Shown here one piece after another: positions 1-10,800 of a stretch of DNA of 64,000 nt (positions are counted from its first letter, which is position 1; each line of letters opens with the position of its first letter). The stretch lies in NCBI RefSeq assembly GCF_000429465.1, contig NZ_AUBX01000010.1, positions 773,447 to 837,446 of the forward strand. The letters are read 5' to 3'. Under the pieces are notes generated by a model. The model was given only the letters and a program-made list of their open reading frames with translations, was not told the DNA's origin and ran no database searches. The stretch is from Algoriphagus vanfongensis DSM 17529. GTDB lineage: Bacteria > Bacteroidota > Bacteroidia > Cytophagales > Cyclobacteriaceae. Position numbers and translations under genes: made by a program.

Positions 1-306
1 GAGGGATTGAATCATAGGCTTTGCTACCAAGTCGCCCACCCATGCATCAAGACTTCCAAACCAGCCCATGTAAATCATCATCAAGCTGACAAGAAATGAC
101 AGGGCTCCAGAGACCAATCCAAAACGAAAATTCTCTTGTTGATAAGCCTTGGATTCCAGTAGTTTTTCTCGATCCAAATGTCCTTCCAGCGTCTTTGGAA
201 TCATTGGCACCGGACGTCTAACGTTACGGAAACTCAGGATTTTTCCAAATACAAATCCAAATACCACTACGCCGAGCAGAAGGTATTTCAAAAATTCAGG
301 ACTCAT
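1..306 (-). CDS. M48 family metallopeptidase, N-terminal part (partial)
   Basis: The reading frame starts at an ATG at 306 and stays open to the window edge, giving the first 102 residues. It opens with a hydrophobic segment (YLLLGVVVFGFVFGK), then an RRPVP(M)IP stretch, a charged linker with ESKAYQQENFRFG, and a second hydrophobic segment. This is the N-terminal layout of the CAAX-protease/STE24 (Peptidase_M48_N) family, integral membrane zinc proteases involved in protein quality control. The HExxH zinc site would lie outside the window and cannot be checked. The gene runs in the same direction as the PorP-like gene just upstream of it (8 nt gap). The family call rests on remembered similarity of the N-terminus only. 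Confidence 0.7.
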   Translation of the reverse strand, partial: MSPEFLKYLLLGVVVFGFVFGKILSFRNVRRPVPMIPKTLEGHLDREKLLESKAYQQENFRFGLVSGALSFLVSLMMIYMGWFGSLDAWVGDLVAKPMIQSL

Positions 307-313
307 CTAGGTT

Positions 314-1360
314 TTAGAATTTAGGACAAGGCAAGATCGTGTCTCTTCTGGAAGGTTTGCCTTGATATTTATTGGGAAGTGTCCAAGATAGACTCAACTC
401 ATGTGCACCTCCAGACTGAATGCCAAGTTGGGAAACTGTGTAGTCAAAGCTATAACCGATATTCAAGCCACTCAACAGATTGACTCCGACCATCATCACG
501 ATCGCATCCCGGTTACTTTGGTTATTGACTGGCTTATAAGGCACACCTCTGTACCAAAGTCCGAACACAATCGGCTCCACATAAAAATAAGCTCCCAAGT
601 CCAACTGCTCAAAAGGACCTTGCCGCTTGTAGTTGAAGGTAGGTGTGATAGATCGCTGTCTGCGGGTATGGGTAAAATCACCCCTGTAAGAGCCTTCTCC
701 CAAATCGATTCGATATCCCCCATGTAGAGAGAACTTGGCCGGCAAAGGACTGATCCCATCGATGAATGACTGATTAGGCTCATTGACATGATGGGCAGCT
801 AGGCCAACCCAAAGATTTTCGGTAAAAAACAATCCGCCTACCGAAAGGGAAAGCATACTGACTGGATCTCCCAACCCCGGAATATCTGTACCCGGAAGTG
901 TCGGCCCGAAAGGATCATTGGGATTGATTTGATTGGCAAAGACCAAATTTTCGTAAAAGCCAATTTGTCTTCTGATGTAAGTGGCCTGAAAACCAGGCCT
1001 GAAATAAGAGTTTTCTCCCAATTTCAATTCATACGAAAAAATTCCCGAGACCGAAGTCGATCTCAATTTCGCTGCTCCCTCAGTATCCTGCATCACATGA
1101 ATCCCAACCCCTGCATTGTAATCTGGAAGGTAAGTATCATAATAGGCCGAAAAGGTGGTAAACTGCGCATCTATACTCGGCCATTGGTTGCGATAGTTGA
1201 ATCCAACACGTCCTGTCAATTCACCTCCTGCCATCGCTGGGTTGAGATACAGGGGGGCTGCGTAATATTGGCTATATTGTGGGTCTTGGGCATAGGCAAC
1301 AGTACTCGACAAAAATGCCAGCAACCCAAAAAAAACAAGAGACAGCGAAGACCGTAACAA
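314..1360 (-). CDS. PorP/SprF family T9SS outer-membrane protein
   Basis: A 348-residue protein with a signal peptide ending near AYAQ, followed by the family signature QDPQYSQYYAAPLYLNPA, then RNQWPS and repeated beta-hairpins typical of the PorP/SprF barrel. Family members sit in the outer membrane and help secrete or anchor large type-B T9SS cargo such as SprB. The only start that keeps the signal peptide is TTG at 1360; upstream in frame there are four codons (ACG AAC AAT TTC) and then a TAA. The gene is divergent from the 1840-residue T9SS cargo gene at 1444, with an 83-nt gap that must hold both promoters. Pairing with the neighbouring cargo genes suggests it serves them, which is inference. 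Confidence 0.87.
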   Translation of the reverse strand: MLRSSLSLVFFGLLAFLSSTVAYAQDPQYSQYYAAPLYLNPAMAGGELTGRVGFNYRNQWPSIDAQFTTFSAYYDTYLPDYNAGVGIHVMQDTEGAAKLRSTSVSGIFSYELKLGENSYFRPGFQATYIRRQIGFYENLVFANQINPNDPFGPTLPGTDIPGLGDPVSMLSLSVGGLFFTENLWVGLAAHHVNEPNQSFIDGISPLPAKFSLHGGYRIDLGEGSYRGDFTHTRRQRSITPTFNYKRQGPFEQLDLGAYFYVEPIVFGLWYRGVPYKPVNNQSNRDAIVMMVGVNLLSGLNIGYSFDYTVSQLGIQSGGAHELSLSWTLPNKYQGKPSRRDTILPCPKF

Positions 1361-1443
1361 GAAATTGTTCGTTTATTTGATTATTCAATCCGCTACTAAA
1401 ACGATTTCCAAATCTGGTTGTTTTAGTAAGCAGTTCGAAAATT

Positions 1444-4400
1444 ATGAAAAGCAAGCCGCATTCCATACATATCCTACTTTTTTTCCCGATTTTAACTCTG
1501 TTTTGCTGGATTTTCAGTCCTGAATCCAGTAAAGCGCAGGGGTTCAACGACAATGAATGGATTTTCGGCTACTGCGGAGGAAGCACTGAAAACAGTTATT
1601 TGTCCTTCGGGAAAGGCACCAACCCAAGCGTTCAGACCCTCCCAGGCTCGGTCATTGTAGACAAATACAGCAATTCGCTGGCGATTGACCCAATCACGGG
1701 CCAACCCTTCTTCTACTCGAATGGCTCCATCGTCTATGATTACAGCGGGGCTCCGATTCAGGGGCAGGTCGGAAATCTGAATGGTCCCATCGACACACGG
1801 CAACAAGTGGCGACAGGTTTTTTGGAGTATGATCCCGAGGGTAATAAGCTTTTTTATCTTTTCTATGTATCACCTGGCGGACAATTGCTCTACACCCTTA
1901 TCGACATGAATGCTCCCGGTCAGGCCACCGGTAATGAAAGACCTTTAGGGGAAATCACAGAACAAGACCAAGTAATCGGCAATGCACAGGGCGCAATTTT
2001 AGTAGTCAAATCCCCCTCTTCTCCATCCTATTTAATCAGTTTTGACGGAGGTAATCTCATCTCCAGAAGACTGGATGATACTTCCGGTAGCTTTACAGAG
2101 ACATCTAGTGAAAGTATCCCTTTCACTCCCAAGGCTATTCTTTACGATGAGGATAATGGCCAATTAATCTTGATCCCCGAAAATGCCGGAGAGGATATTT
2201 TGGTGTTGGATTTTGACACCAGCGGAGGAACTTTCGGTAGTCCCAATCCCGTCTCAGAATCTGGAGGGACAGATCCTATCGAAGGAGCGACTTATTCTCC
2301 GGATGGTGAATTCCTGTATTTTTCTCGAGGAAATCAGCTCTTCAGAGTTCCAAGCTCTGACCTTGGAGCCACTCCAGAAGAGATTCCTTTGGACCCTCAG
2401 CCATCTAGTGTTTACGATTTGAAAGTTGGTCCAGATGGCGAGCTGTATTTCATCTACGAAGAAGTGGACGGAGGTCCCCAACTCATCGGCCGAGTGACCA
2501 ACCCTAATGAAGTTGATCTTGCTTTGATTGAAGTGGAAATCGACCCTTTTACAGGAACTGATTTTTGCGGAACGATCTTTCCTACTTTTGCACCCAATGC
2601 TGATGTAGGAGCCACCGTTGATTTCACTTGGGAACCGGAAGAGCCATGTGCCAACAACCCAGTCCAGCTGACCAGTGTGATCACGCCAGAAAATTATCAG
2701 CCAGTATCTTTCGACTGGCAGTTTAATCCTCCATTGACGGACTCGGACGGCAATCCATTGGACGCGGATTACGAGCAGGAGCACTTTTTGATTCCGGCTG
2801 ACGCCACTCAGGGACAGAGCGTATCAGTCACACTCGTAGTTACTTACGCAGACGGCACCACTTCTGCGCCAGTCACTAAGGACATCCCTCTGACAGAGAA
2901 TAACCTAGAGGCAAATTTCAACCCTTCCGACACCACTATCTGTGAGGGGCAATGCGTGGATATAGCAGCCTTGCTCCAAGCTCAAAGTGCTGAGGGAGAG
3001 CAGGGCGGAGAAGCCCCCGGTTCAGGAGGAGAAAATTATGAATACTTCTGGTCCAACTATCGAGATGAAGGATGGACTAGCCGCGATGAAAATGAAGTGT
3101 GTCTTCCGGGATTGTATTGGGTACTTGTCAGAGAACCTGGGTCATCCTGCTACGCATATGCAGAGATCCGAGTCAAAGTCTGGGATCTCGATGATCAAAG
3201 TAATAACATCTGGTATTTTGGTGATGGAGCGGGTCTGGACTTTAATCCAGATCCTGATGATCCCAATGCCCCTACTCCGAGGCCGATCGCCGAAAGGCAT
3301 CCACAGAATATTCCTGCCGGGACCACAACTATATCGGATGAAACTGGCCAAGTGTTGTTTTTTACAGATGGAGAATCTGTCTGGGACCTGAACGGCACTC
3401 TGATGGAAAATGGGGATGCGATAGGTGGAGATAATGGTTCGAGCCAAGGGGTCATTGCTGTACCTGTGCCTCAGGAGCAAACCCTATTTTATCTATTCAC
3501 CACTCAGCAAAGTGCCAATGGAACTAATGAGGTGAAATTTTCTCTAGTGGACATCAAGTCCGACAACCAAGAGGGAGTAGGAAATATCGTCACGAAAGAC
3601 AACTTTCTTTTTAGCCCTTCCACTGAGCATTCAGCAGCATTCTCCGGTGGAGATAGCACATGGGTATTATTTCATGAATTGGGCAATAATACTTTCCGGG
3701 CATACCCTGTCTCCTCTCAAGGTATCGGTCAGCCTGTGATGAGCTCTGTAGGATCAAGTCATGGATTTAATTCTGGTGTAGGCGCTATGAAATTCAGCCC
3801 AGATGGATCGCAGGTGGCTGTGACGATTTCCGAAGGAGGCTGTAATAAGTTGGAGATTTTTGACTTTGATGCCGACACAGGTGAAATGACCGAATATGCT
3901 CGAATAGACCTAGGCTGCGATGGGGATGTATATGGTCTCGAGTTCTCGGATAGTGGAGAAAAAGTATTCGTATCCTACCGCAACGGAGGACCAGGAATTG
4001 AAGAATTTGCAATCAAAGCGGTAGAAAATGACGATCCTGAAGCTGCCACTTGTCCAGCCTGCTTTGATGGGGCCTCCACCCGTCCTCAGATCGAAGCTTG
4101 TATTCTTAGTACCCGAAATACTATTAACAATGTCCCTTCTGATATTGGAGCGCTTCAAATAGGGCCTGATGGCAACATTTACGTAGCCGTCGTCGGATCC
4201 AATCAGATCGGTCAAATCGCTGTTGGTTCAAGCTGCGGTGCCAATAGTACATTTAATATGGATGCAGTGGAACCTATGCCTGGCACTACCAATTTGGGTC
4301 TGCCAAGCTTTGTTCAAAATAGCGGAAGCTCTATTCCTGAACCTGCCTTGGTAGCTCCAGAAAGGCTCTGTCTAGACCCTGAAGAGGGAGCTTCAGCTTT

Positions 4401-6966
4401 GATAGAAGGAGGAGGCGAACCGGACATTGACAGTTATTTTTGGACCATCACCCGTGACGATGGGACTGTGATCCTGTCCAATTTTGGAGGGCCCGGAGAT
4501 GAATTCCAGACCTTGGATCAGGTTTTCTCAGAGCCAGGTACTTATACCGTGGAATTGGACGTCACCAGATGTGCTACTGAAAACTACTTCAACGACAGCA
4601 TAGAAATCCAAGTAGATGCTCCCCCAGTTTTGACTTTACCTACAGATGCTACCCTTTGTTCGGGCAATCCTGTGACGTTGACAGCCATTGATGGTTATGA
4701 TCCTTCGGAAGGAATTTATGATTTCCAATGGACGGATGCTGCTGGTCAGGTATATGGTGATGAAAACTCCAATACGATCACAGTTGAGGATGAAAGCATC
4801 TACACCGTCACCGTCACGTTTAGGTTGCCTGAGGGACTGACCGACGAAGAAGCTGAGCTATACGAAACTTGTCCAGCCACGGCAGAGGTATTTGTAGGAC
4901 CTGCATTTGAGTTTGAAATCAATCAGGACGCTCAGGAAGTTTGCTATGAAGAGACTGTGGTTAATTTTGCTCCGGACACTCCGATTTCTGGAGAATGGTT
5001 TTATGAGCTGAATGAAGATGGCAACAGAGTTTCTCTGGGTGAATATTTTGAATTAGAACTCTGGATAGACAATCTTCCGGGACCGGGAGATTATGAAATC
5101 ATCTTCGTGACGGAGGACCCCATCTTGGAAGGCTGTGTGGTGGAAAAGTCGATGGATCTGCTAGTCAATGCACTCCCTGATTTTGACAATGCGGTCCTGG
5201 GTGATGCGACTGATTGCAGTACTGCCGATGGAGCTTTTCAAATAATTTTCAGATCTTCTGCCACGACTGTGACAATATTGGAAACAGGATTGACCTTTAC
5301 CAACGTCTCTGCTGGAGATTTTCTTCAGGTACCAGACCTACTTCCTGGACTTTATACCGTTGTCGCAGAAAATGAATTCGGCTGTACTCAAACCAAGTCC
5401 CAAGTAATCGGCAATGAAAATCCGCCTGCTTCCCTATCCGACTACGGTTGGAATCTGATAGGGCAACAATGCGGACCAACTGGAATCGAAGACGGCGGAT
5501 TGGAAATCTTTTTCAACAACGGTCCTCAAAGTGGAGAATATAGAATCACACGTCAGGAGAATGGGCAGGTGTTTTCTGGCATGTTCACCAATTCCACTGG
5601 ATTTACAGTTTTACTCCCTCATGGGACCTATTATTTTGAGTTATTGGATTCAAATGGATGCTCCAATCCCACCAACAATGGAGGCTTTCAGATTACTGAG
5701 ATATTCCAAGTTGACTTCTCTGCTCCTACCAATTTTACAGCCTGTGAAAGCTTCACATTCCAACCAACTCCAGACAATGGATTGACATTTACCTTGACAG
5801 GGCCTTTTGGAAATGTAATTCCAGCCGATGCAAATGGGGAGTTCACAATCGGTCAAACAGGGGTTTTCACACTGTTGGGAGAAGATCCGAGCGGAGTGAA
5901 TTGCCCAAGGGAAATTCAAATCAATGCTACTATCACACAAACTCTAGACTACCAACTAATCGGTCCGATAGATGACTGTCAAACGGGAGTTCGCTATGAA
6001 GCACAACTGAACAATGCAGATCCTGCCGATGTGACCTTTCTCTGGAGAGATAATTTGGGAGTCATAGTGGGAAGACAGCAAAGTTTTGCACCTCCGAGAG
6101 ATGGCGAATATAGTTTGGAAGTCCAGCCTCAGAATGGCGGACTTTGTCAGAGCACCCCTATCTCATTTACCGCTGAACTGAGAGAACTGTCTGTAGATGT
6201 AGAGCTGGATGTCACTCCATTCTGTGTAGATCAGACGAGTACCACTTTGGCTGTATTGGCAGACATGACAGATGTAGCTGCAATAGAGTGGTATCTAGTA
6301 GAAGGCGGTACCAGAACGAGACTGTTTCAATACGATGACATGCCTATCATCGATACAGCAGTGGAAGGCACCTACGAGGTACTACTCAGAAGTGCAGCAG
6401 GATGTGATCTTGGTAGGGATTCTGGAGTGGTAGCCCGGTCTGTTATTGTTCCACCTGTATTGCCTTCCAGTATTACCATCTGTGCAATTGAGGGGAATTC
6501 AATTAGTTTGGATCCCGGAGACTATGACAATTATTCATGGATCTTGAATGGAGAAGAGATCTCCCAAGATGCCATCTTCACACCTACACTTCCAGGCATC
6601 TACGAATTGACAGTCTCTGATAACCTGGGCTGTTCATACAGTGCATCTATTGAAGTAATCGAAGATTGTGATCTCAAAATCATTTTCCCTACAGGGGTAG
6701 TTTTGGATGATCCTACCAGAAATTTCATCCTTTATGCCAATGAATACATTGACTTTGCAGAGGTCTTTATTTTTAATCGTTGGGGAGAATTGATTTTCCA
6801 TTGTGACCATGAAAATCTCGAACCAGCCCAACCTTTTTGTCCTTGGGACGGGATAGTCAATGGAAAAACGGTGCCAAATGGAACATATGCCGTACTCGTG
6901 AAGTTTACCAGTAGAGATCAAAACAAAACTGAACAAATCACCAAAGCGGTAACTATCATTCAATAA
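1444..6966 (+). CDS. Giant T9SS type-B cargo protein with tandem propeller-like modules
   Basis: An 1840-residue secreted protein. The signal peptide runs to about residue 32 (ESSKAQG). Two related propeller-like halves follow, at about 33-380 (opening NEWIFGYCGG) and 585-960 (opening NNIWYFGDGAG), separated by a PKD-like stretch. From about residue 985 the protein consists of Ig/PKD-like modules that are colinear with the two downstream paralogues. It ends in a gliding-motility-associated (type-B) C-terminal domain with FNRWGELIFHC, CPWDG and VPNGTYAVLV. The usual FTPNGDGxND motif is replaced by IFPTGVVLDDPTRNF. Known type-B cargo is exported by T9SS and held at the surface with PorP/SprF partners. 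Its stop codon overlaps the yaaA start by 1 nt (TAATG). The ligand or substrate is unknown. Confidence 0.85.
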   Translation: MKSKPHSIHILLFFPILTLFCWIFSPESSKAQGFNDNEWIFGYCGGSTENSYLSFGKGTNPSVQTLPGSVIVDKYSNSLAIDPITGQPFFYSNGSIVYDYSGAPIQGQVGNLNGPIDTRQQVATGFLEYDPEGNKLFYLFYVSPGGQLLYTLIDMNAPGQATGNERPLGEITEQDQVIGNAQGAILVVKSPSSPSYLISFDGGNLISRRLDDTSGSFTETSSESIPFTPKAILYDEDNGQLILIPENAGEDILVLDFDTSGGTFGSPNPVSESGGTDPIEGATYSPDGEFLYFSRGNQLFRVPSSDLGATPEEIPLDPQPSSVYDLKVGPDGELYFIYEEVDGGPQLIGRVTNPNEVDLALIEVEIDPFTGTDFCGTIFPTFAPNADVGATVDFTWEPEEPCANNPVQLTSVITPENYQPVSFDWQFNPPLTDSDGNPLDADYEQEHFLIPADATQGQSVSVTLVVTYADGTTSAPVTKDIPLTENNLEANFNPSDTTICEGQCVDIAALLQAQSAEGEQGGEAPGSGGENYEYFWSNYRDEGWTSRDENEVCLPGLYWVLVREPGSSCYAYAEIRVKVWDLDDQSNNIWYFGDGAGLDFNPDPDDPNAPTPRPIAERHPQNIPAGTTTISDETGQVLFFTDGESVWDLNGTLMENGDAIGGDNGSSQGVIAVPVPQEQTLFYLFTTQQSANGTNEVKFSLVDIKSDNQEGVGNIVTKDNFLFSPSTEHSAAFSGGDSTWVLFHELGNNTFRAYPVSSQGIGQPVMSSVGSSHGFNSGVGAMKFSPDGSQVAVTISEGGCNKLEIFDFDADTGEMTEYARIDLGCDGDVYGLEFSDSGEKVFVSYRNGGPGIEEFAIKAVENDDPEAATCPACFDGASTRPQIEACILSTRNTINNVPSDIGALQIGPDGNIYVAVVGSNQIGQIAVGSSCGANSTFNMDAVEPMPGTTNLGLPSFVQNSGSSIPEPALVAPERLCLDPEEGASALIEGGGEPDIDSYFWTITRDDGTVILSNFGGPGDEFQTLDQVFSEPGTYTVELDVTRCATENYFNDSIEIQVDAPPVLTLPTDATLCSGNPVTLTAIDGYDPSEGIYDFQWTDAAGQVYGDENSNTITVEDESIYTVTVTFRLPEGLTDEEAELYETCPATAEVFVGPAFEFEINQDAQEVCYEETVVNFAPDTPISGEWFYELNEDGNRVSLGEYFELELWIDNLPGPGDYEIIFVTEDPILEGCVVEKSMDLLVNALPDFDNAVLGDATDCSTADGAFQIIFRSSATTVTILETGLTFTNVSAGDFLQVPDLLPGLYTVVAENEFGCTQTKSQVIGNENPPASLSDYGWNLIGQQCGPTGIEDGGLEIFFNNGPQSGEYRITRQENGQVFSGMFTNSTGFTVLLPHGTYYFELLDSNGCSNPTNNGGFQITEIFQVDFSAPTNFTACESFTFQPTPDNGLTFTLTGPFGNVIPADANGEFTIGQTGVFTLLGEDPSGVNCPREIQINATITQTLDYQLIGPIDDCQTGVRYEAQLNNADPADVTFLWRDNLGVIVGRQQSFAPPRDGEYSLEVQPQNGGLCQSTPISFTAELRELSVDVELDVTPFCVDQTSTTLAVLADMTDVAAIEWYLVEGGTRTRLFQYDDMPIIDTAVEGTYEVLLRSAAGCDLGRDSGVVARSVIVPPVLPSSITICAIEGNSISLDPGDYDNYSWILNGEEISQDAIFTPTLPGIYELTVSDNLGCSYSASIEVIEDCDLKIIFPTGVVLDDPTRNFILYANEYIDFAEVFIFNRWGELIFHCDHENLEPAQPFCPWDGIVNGKTVPNGTYAVLVKFTSRDQNKTEQITKAVTIIQ

Positions 6967-7718
6967 TGCTTATTTTAATTTCTCCTGCCAAAACCCTCGA
7001 TTACAGCAGTCCATCCATTCAGGATTTCACTCAACCAGACTTCACATCTGACATCAAGGCACTTGTCTCTGTGATGAAAAAAAAGTCTGCTGAAGACATC
7101 GCTAAACTGATGCATGTAAGTGACAATCTGGCCAATCTCAACGAGGAGCGTTATAAAACTTTCGAAAAAGAATTCAACCTGGAAAACTCCAAACAGGCGC
7201 TATTGGCATTTAAGGGAGATGTATATACCCGGATCGATGTGGACAATTACTCTCAGGAAGACTTTGATTTTGCACAGGATCACTTGAGAATCTTATCGGG
7301 TCTTTATGGATTATTAAAACCGTTGGATTTGATCCAGCCTTATAGGTTGGAAATGGGGACCAAGCTGGAAACCAAAAAAGGTAAAAACCTTTACGAATAT
7401 TGGGACAAAAAAATAGCCAAAGCCATTAATACCGCAGCTGATGGCCAGCCTATCATCAATTTGGCCTCTCAGGAATATTTTAAAGCCGTAGATGTCAAAA
7501 CCCTTAAATCACCTGTCACTACCATCCATTTCAAAGAGCATCGAGAAGGCAACTATCAAGTCATCGGTTTTTTTGCCAAGCAAGCTAGAGGGATGATGTG
7601 TAATTACGCAATCAAAAACAAAATCACTTCCCCGCAAGACCTCAAATTGTTCAATGAGGAAAAATATGAGTTTTCTGAAAGTCTAAGTTCTGAATCAGAC
7701 TGGGTATTCGTCAGGTAA
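6966..7718 (+). CDS. yaaA: Peroxide stress protein YaaA (UPF0246/DUF328)
   Basis: A 250-residue cytosolic protein of the normal family length, starting with the diagnostic MLILISPAKTLDY. It also carries the family block SGLYGLLKPLDLIQPYRLEM and the end motif INLASQEYF...HFKEHREG. In E. coli YaaA limits intracellular free iron and DNA damage during hydrogen peroxide stress. The ATG shares one base with the stop codon of the preceding 1840-residue cargo gene, so translation may be coupled although the functions are unrelated. A strong intrinsic terminator follows 20 nt after the stop. This housekeeping gene interrupts a run of three surface-protein paralogues. Confidence 0.95.
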   Translation: MLILISPAKTLDYSSPSIQDFTQPDFTSDIKALVSVMKKKSAEDIAKLMHVSDNLANLNEERYKTFEKEFNLENSKQALLAFKGDVYTRIDVDNYSQEDFDFAQDHLRILSGLYGLLKPLDLIQPYRLEMGTKLETKKGKNLYEYWDKKIAKAINTAADGQPIINLASQEYFKAVDVKTLKSPVTTIHFKEHREGNYQVIGFFAKQARGMMCNYAIKNKITSPQDLKLFNEEKYEFSESLSSESDWVFVR

Positions 7719-7736
7719 GCACCCTAAAAGTCAAGT

Positions 7737-7774
7737 AAATCCAGAGATTAAAATCTAATCTCTGGATTTTTTTT
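7737..7774 (+). terminator. Intrinsic terminator after yaaA
   Basis: A 14-bp perfect stem (AAATCCAGAGATTA / TAATCTCTGGATTT) with a 5-nt loop is followed directly by a T-run that extends to 7774. It separates yaaA from the next T9SS cargo gene. Confidence 0.9.
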
Positions 7775-7779
7775 GACCT

Positions 7780-7787
7780 TAGATTTG
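7780..7787 (+). promoter_or_regulatory. Possible Bacteroidota -7 box (TAGATTTG)
   Basis: The octamer matches the TAnnTTTG consensus of Bacteroidota primary-sigma promoters and lies between the yaaA terminator and the TTG start at 7831. I find no TTTG box at the expected 19-21 nt spacing upstream, so this is a half-supported promoter. Confidence 0.3.
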
Positions 7788-7830
7788 TGGTAGTTTAGAG
7801 GTCTGGGATTAAATCTACTCACCAAGACTT

Positions 7831-10800
7831 TTGAAGTTACGACCAGCAAAAAAGCATTTTATATTTTTAGCGCTTACCCTAGTGGTAAGTGCCAGCTTGG
7901 CTTTTGCGTGGACTGATCTGAGACCTACTTCCAATCCTACTGTCTTGGAAGCTCAGGAAATGGCAGATCCCGAGCTCACTGGACCTGATAAGCTATGCAA
8001 TGTTTTTGGGAGTATAATCGGAGATTTTTCAGGTGGCGGGAATCCAAATACAGATACATATTCATGGAAGATTTTTAGCCCAAGCGGACAATTGTTATTT
8101 GAAAGATCCGGGGGATTCCAGACGATTAGTTACACATTTTCTCTGATCGGGACACACCGGGTAGAGTTAACGGTCAGTAGAGGAAATCCAATTATTTATA
8201 ACGAAGTTAAAGAAGTGGAACTTATTCGCGGGCCTCAAGTAATTTTACAATCTAATTACCAATTATGCGGCTCCAGCACTGTTGAATTAACAGCTATATC
8301 ACCATCTACTACCAATTTTTCAGATTATCTATTTGAATGGAAGAATGAACAAGGAACCATATTAGGGACTACAAATACAATACAAGTGGACAGCCCAGGT
8401 ATATACGACGTCAAATTTTATTTCGAGGATATCTTAGGCACATCTGTATGTCTTTCGGAACTCAGCACATCAGTAGAGGGAGTAAATGATTACCAAATTA
8501 CTCAAAGTGCAAATGACGCCTGTCCAGATTTGCAAGTGACATTTGCTACTGATCCTCAAGTGTCCGGTAGTTGGTTTTATGAAAAAAATGGAACTGGAAC
8601 ACGAAACTACCTTGCTGATGGGAACACTATAAATATTTTCCCGAATCAAAATCTTAATGGCGAGGGAAATTATTCGATTATTTTTATCCCAGATTCTTCT
8701 ACTGGAGCATGTTTGGTTGAAAAATCGACCACTTTAACCTACTTTCCTCAGCCAGATTTCTTTCTTGTAAGTTCTGTTGGGGCATCTGGCTGCAAAGTCT
8801 ATGATGGGTCCCTGACGATACAAGCAACAACTCCTTTGGATTACATCTTTATTGAAGGAATAGGAGTAGTATCCCCTCCTCTTTCCCCGGGTGACACCTT
8901 TGAATTTACCAATTTAGAATCTGGAGCCTACAGTATGGTAGGAGTTTTGGGAAGCTGTATCAATACACTTGGATCAGTAGTTTCCCTCACTGACCCTCCA
9001 GAATCTCTAAAATTTAGCATTACAGATATTCAGGGAGAAATGTGTACTGAAGATGGCAAAACCTTGGGTTCTTTTGATGTCTTATTTACAAATGGTCCAT
9101 TTGACGGATCCTATAGAGTAATCAATGAAAAAGGTGCGGAAGTCCAAAGCTCACTACTTGAAAGCACTTCTGGTCTTAATATCGAAATTCCAGGCGGCAG
9201 GTATTATTTTGAACTCTATAGCACAGATAGTTGCAGCCTGCCTAAGGCTGAATTAATTGATGTTCCGGGCCTGGGACTTACAGAGTTTTATGTACCTGAC
9301 GAGCTCACAATTTGCCAATCATTTGATCTTATTCCTTCCACTAGTCAAGACTTAGTCTTTAAACTTGAATACCCTGACAAAACGATAATTACTAAAAATA
9401 CAGATGAAGCTTTTGAGATCAATGCAGCAGGAACATATAAGCTCATCGGAAGTCATTCTAGCGACCCTCTTATCTGTCCAACCGCTAAGGAATTTGAGGT
9501 ATTTGTAGTAGAGCCAGTTGATTACGAACCTGTTTTGATCAAACAAGATTGTTTTGGCAATCGAACTTACTTCGCCGAAATCAATGGACGAGACCCTAGT
9601 TCTGTGATTTTTTCATGGTATAATGAAAATGATGAGCTGATAGGAACTGGCCAAAGTATGTTTCCTACTTCGATTGGAGAATTCAAATTAGATGTCCAGC
9701 CTGCCAATAGTCAAGCTTGCCAAAATCCACCAAAGGTTTTTCTAATTGAGGAACCTATTCTAGAAGTTGATCTCAGTATTTTATCCACTAAACTTTGTGA
9801 GTTTGGGCCAGAAGCTATAGTTAGTTTAGAGTCGACTTTTCCTGAAGAAATCACCCATATCAGATGGAGGAGATTTGATTCCAATGGTGATATTATTGAA
9901 CTTCCAGAGTTTAATGAGCTTTGGGAAATTACTACTAGAACAGGCGGCACCTATGAGGCTTCTGTCTACAGCATTATTCCTGCAATCAATAAAAATTGTG
10001 AACTCGGCAGGGCTACATTTCAGCTGGATCTGACTCCAGACAAAGTTCTATTTGATATTCCTGAAGAAATCACCATTTGTGAAAGTTATGAATTGACACC
10101 AGAGACCAGTGATAATTTGGATTTTTTTGTAACTGCCCCGGATGGATCCATAGAGGAAGGAGTCACGGGACAAAGTTTCACTTTGGACCAAGTGGGCACA
10201 TATACCTTCCTTGCATTTGACCAAGATTCTCCTACCCCATTCTGTCCTGAGCAAAAGGAAATAATCGTGCAAAAGACAGAGCCAGTCATTTTTGAGCCGG
10301 TTCTTTTTGAGGCATTGTGTGACGGCACGCGCACCTATCAAGCTCAGATCCAAAATTATCCTATAGAGGAAGTTACTATTAGCTGGATGAATCAAGAGGG
10401 GGCTATCATTGGTACAGATGAGTTCCTTACCTTACCCGGACCCGGCACCTATAGTGTCCTTGTTCAGCCAGTAAACTCTACTCCCTGCCCTTATCCTCCG
10501 ATTGAATTCATTCAAGAACCTCCTGTTTTCAGTGTTGACATCAGCCTGACTGCAGATCCACTTTGCCCTGATGCCGAATCAGCCATTTTAACTGCGAGTG
10601 CTGACATGGAAACCTTTACTAGGCTTGAATGGTGGTTTACAGATTTGGAAGGAAATCAGTCACAGCTGAATCAATTTACCAATCAACTGGAAATTTTAGC
10701 TCTTCAAGAAGGCACTTATGAAGTCCGTGCCTTGGATGAGATCCCTTGTCTGTTGGGAACTGATCAGGTACTACTATTGCGCAGCCAAGACACTGTGAGG

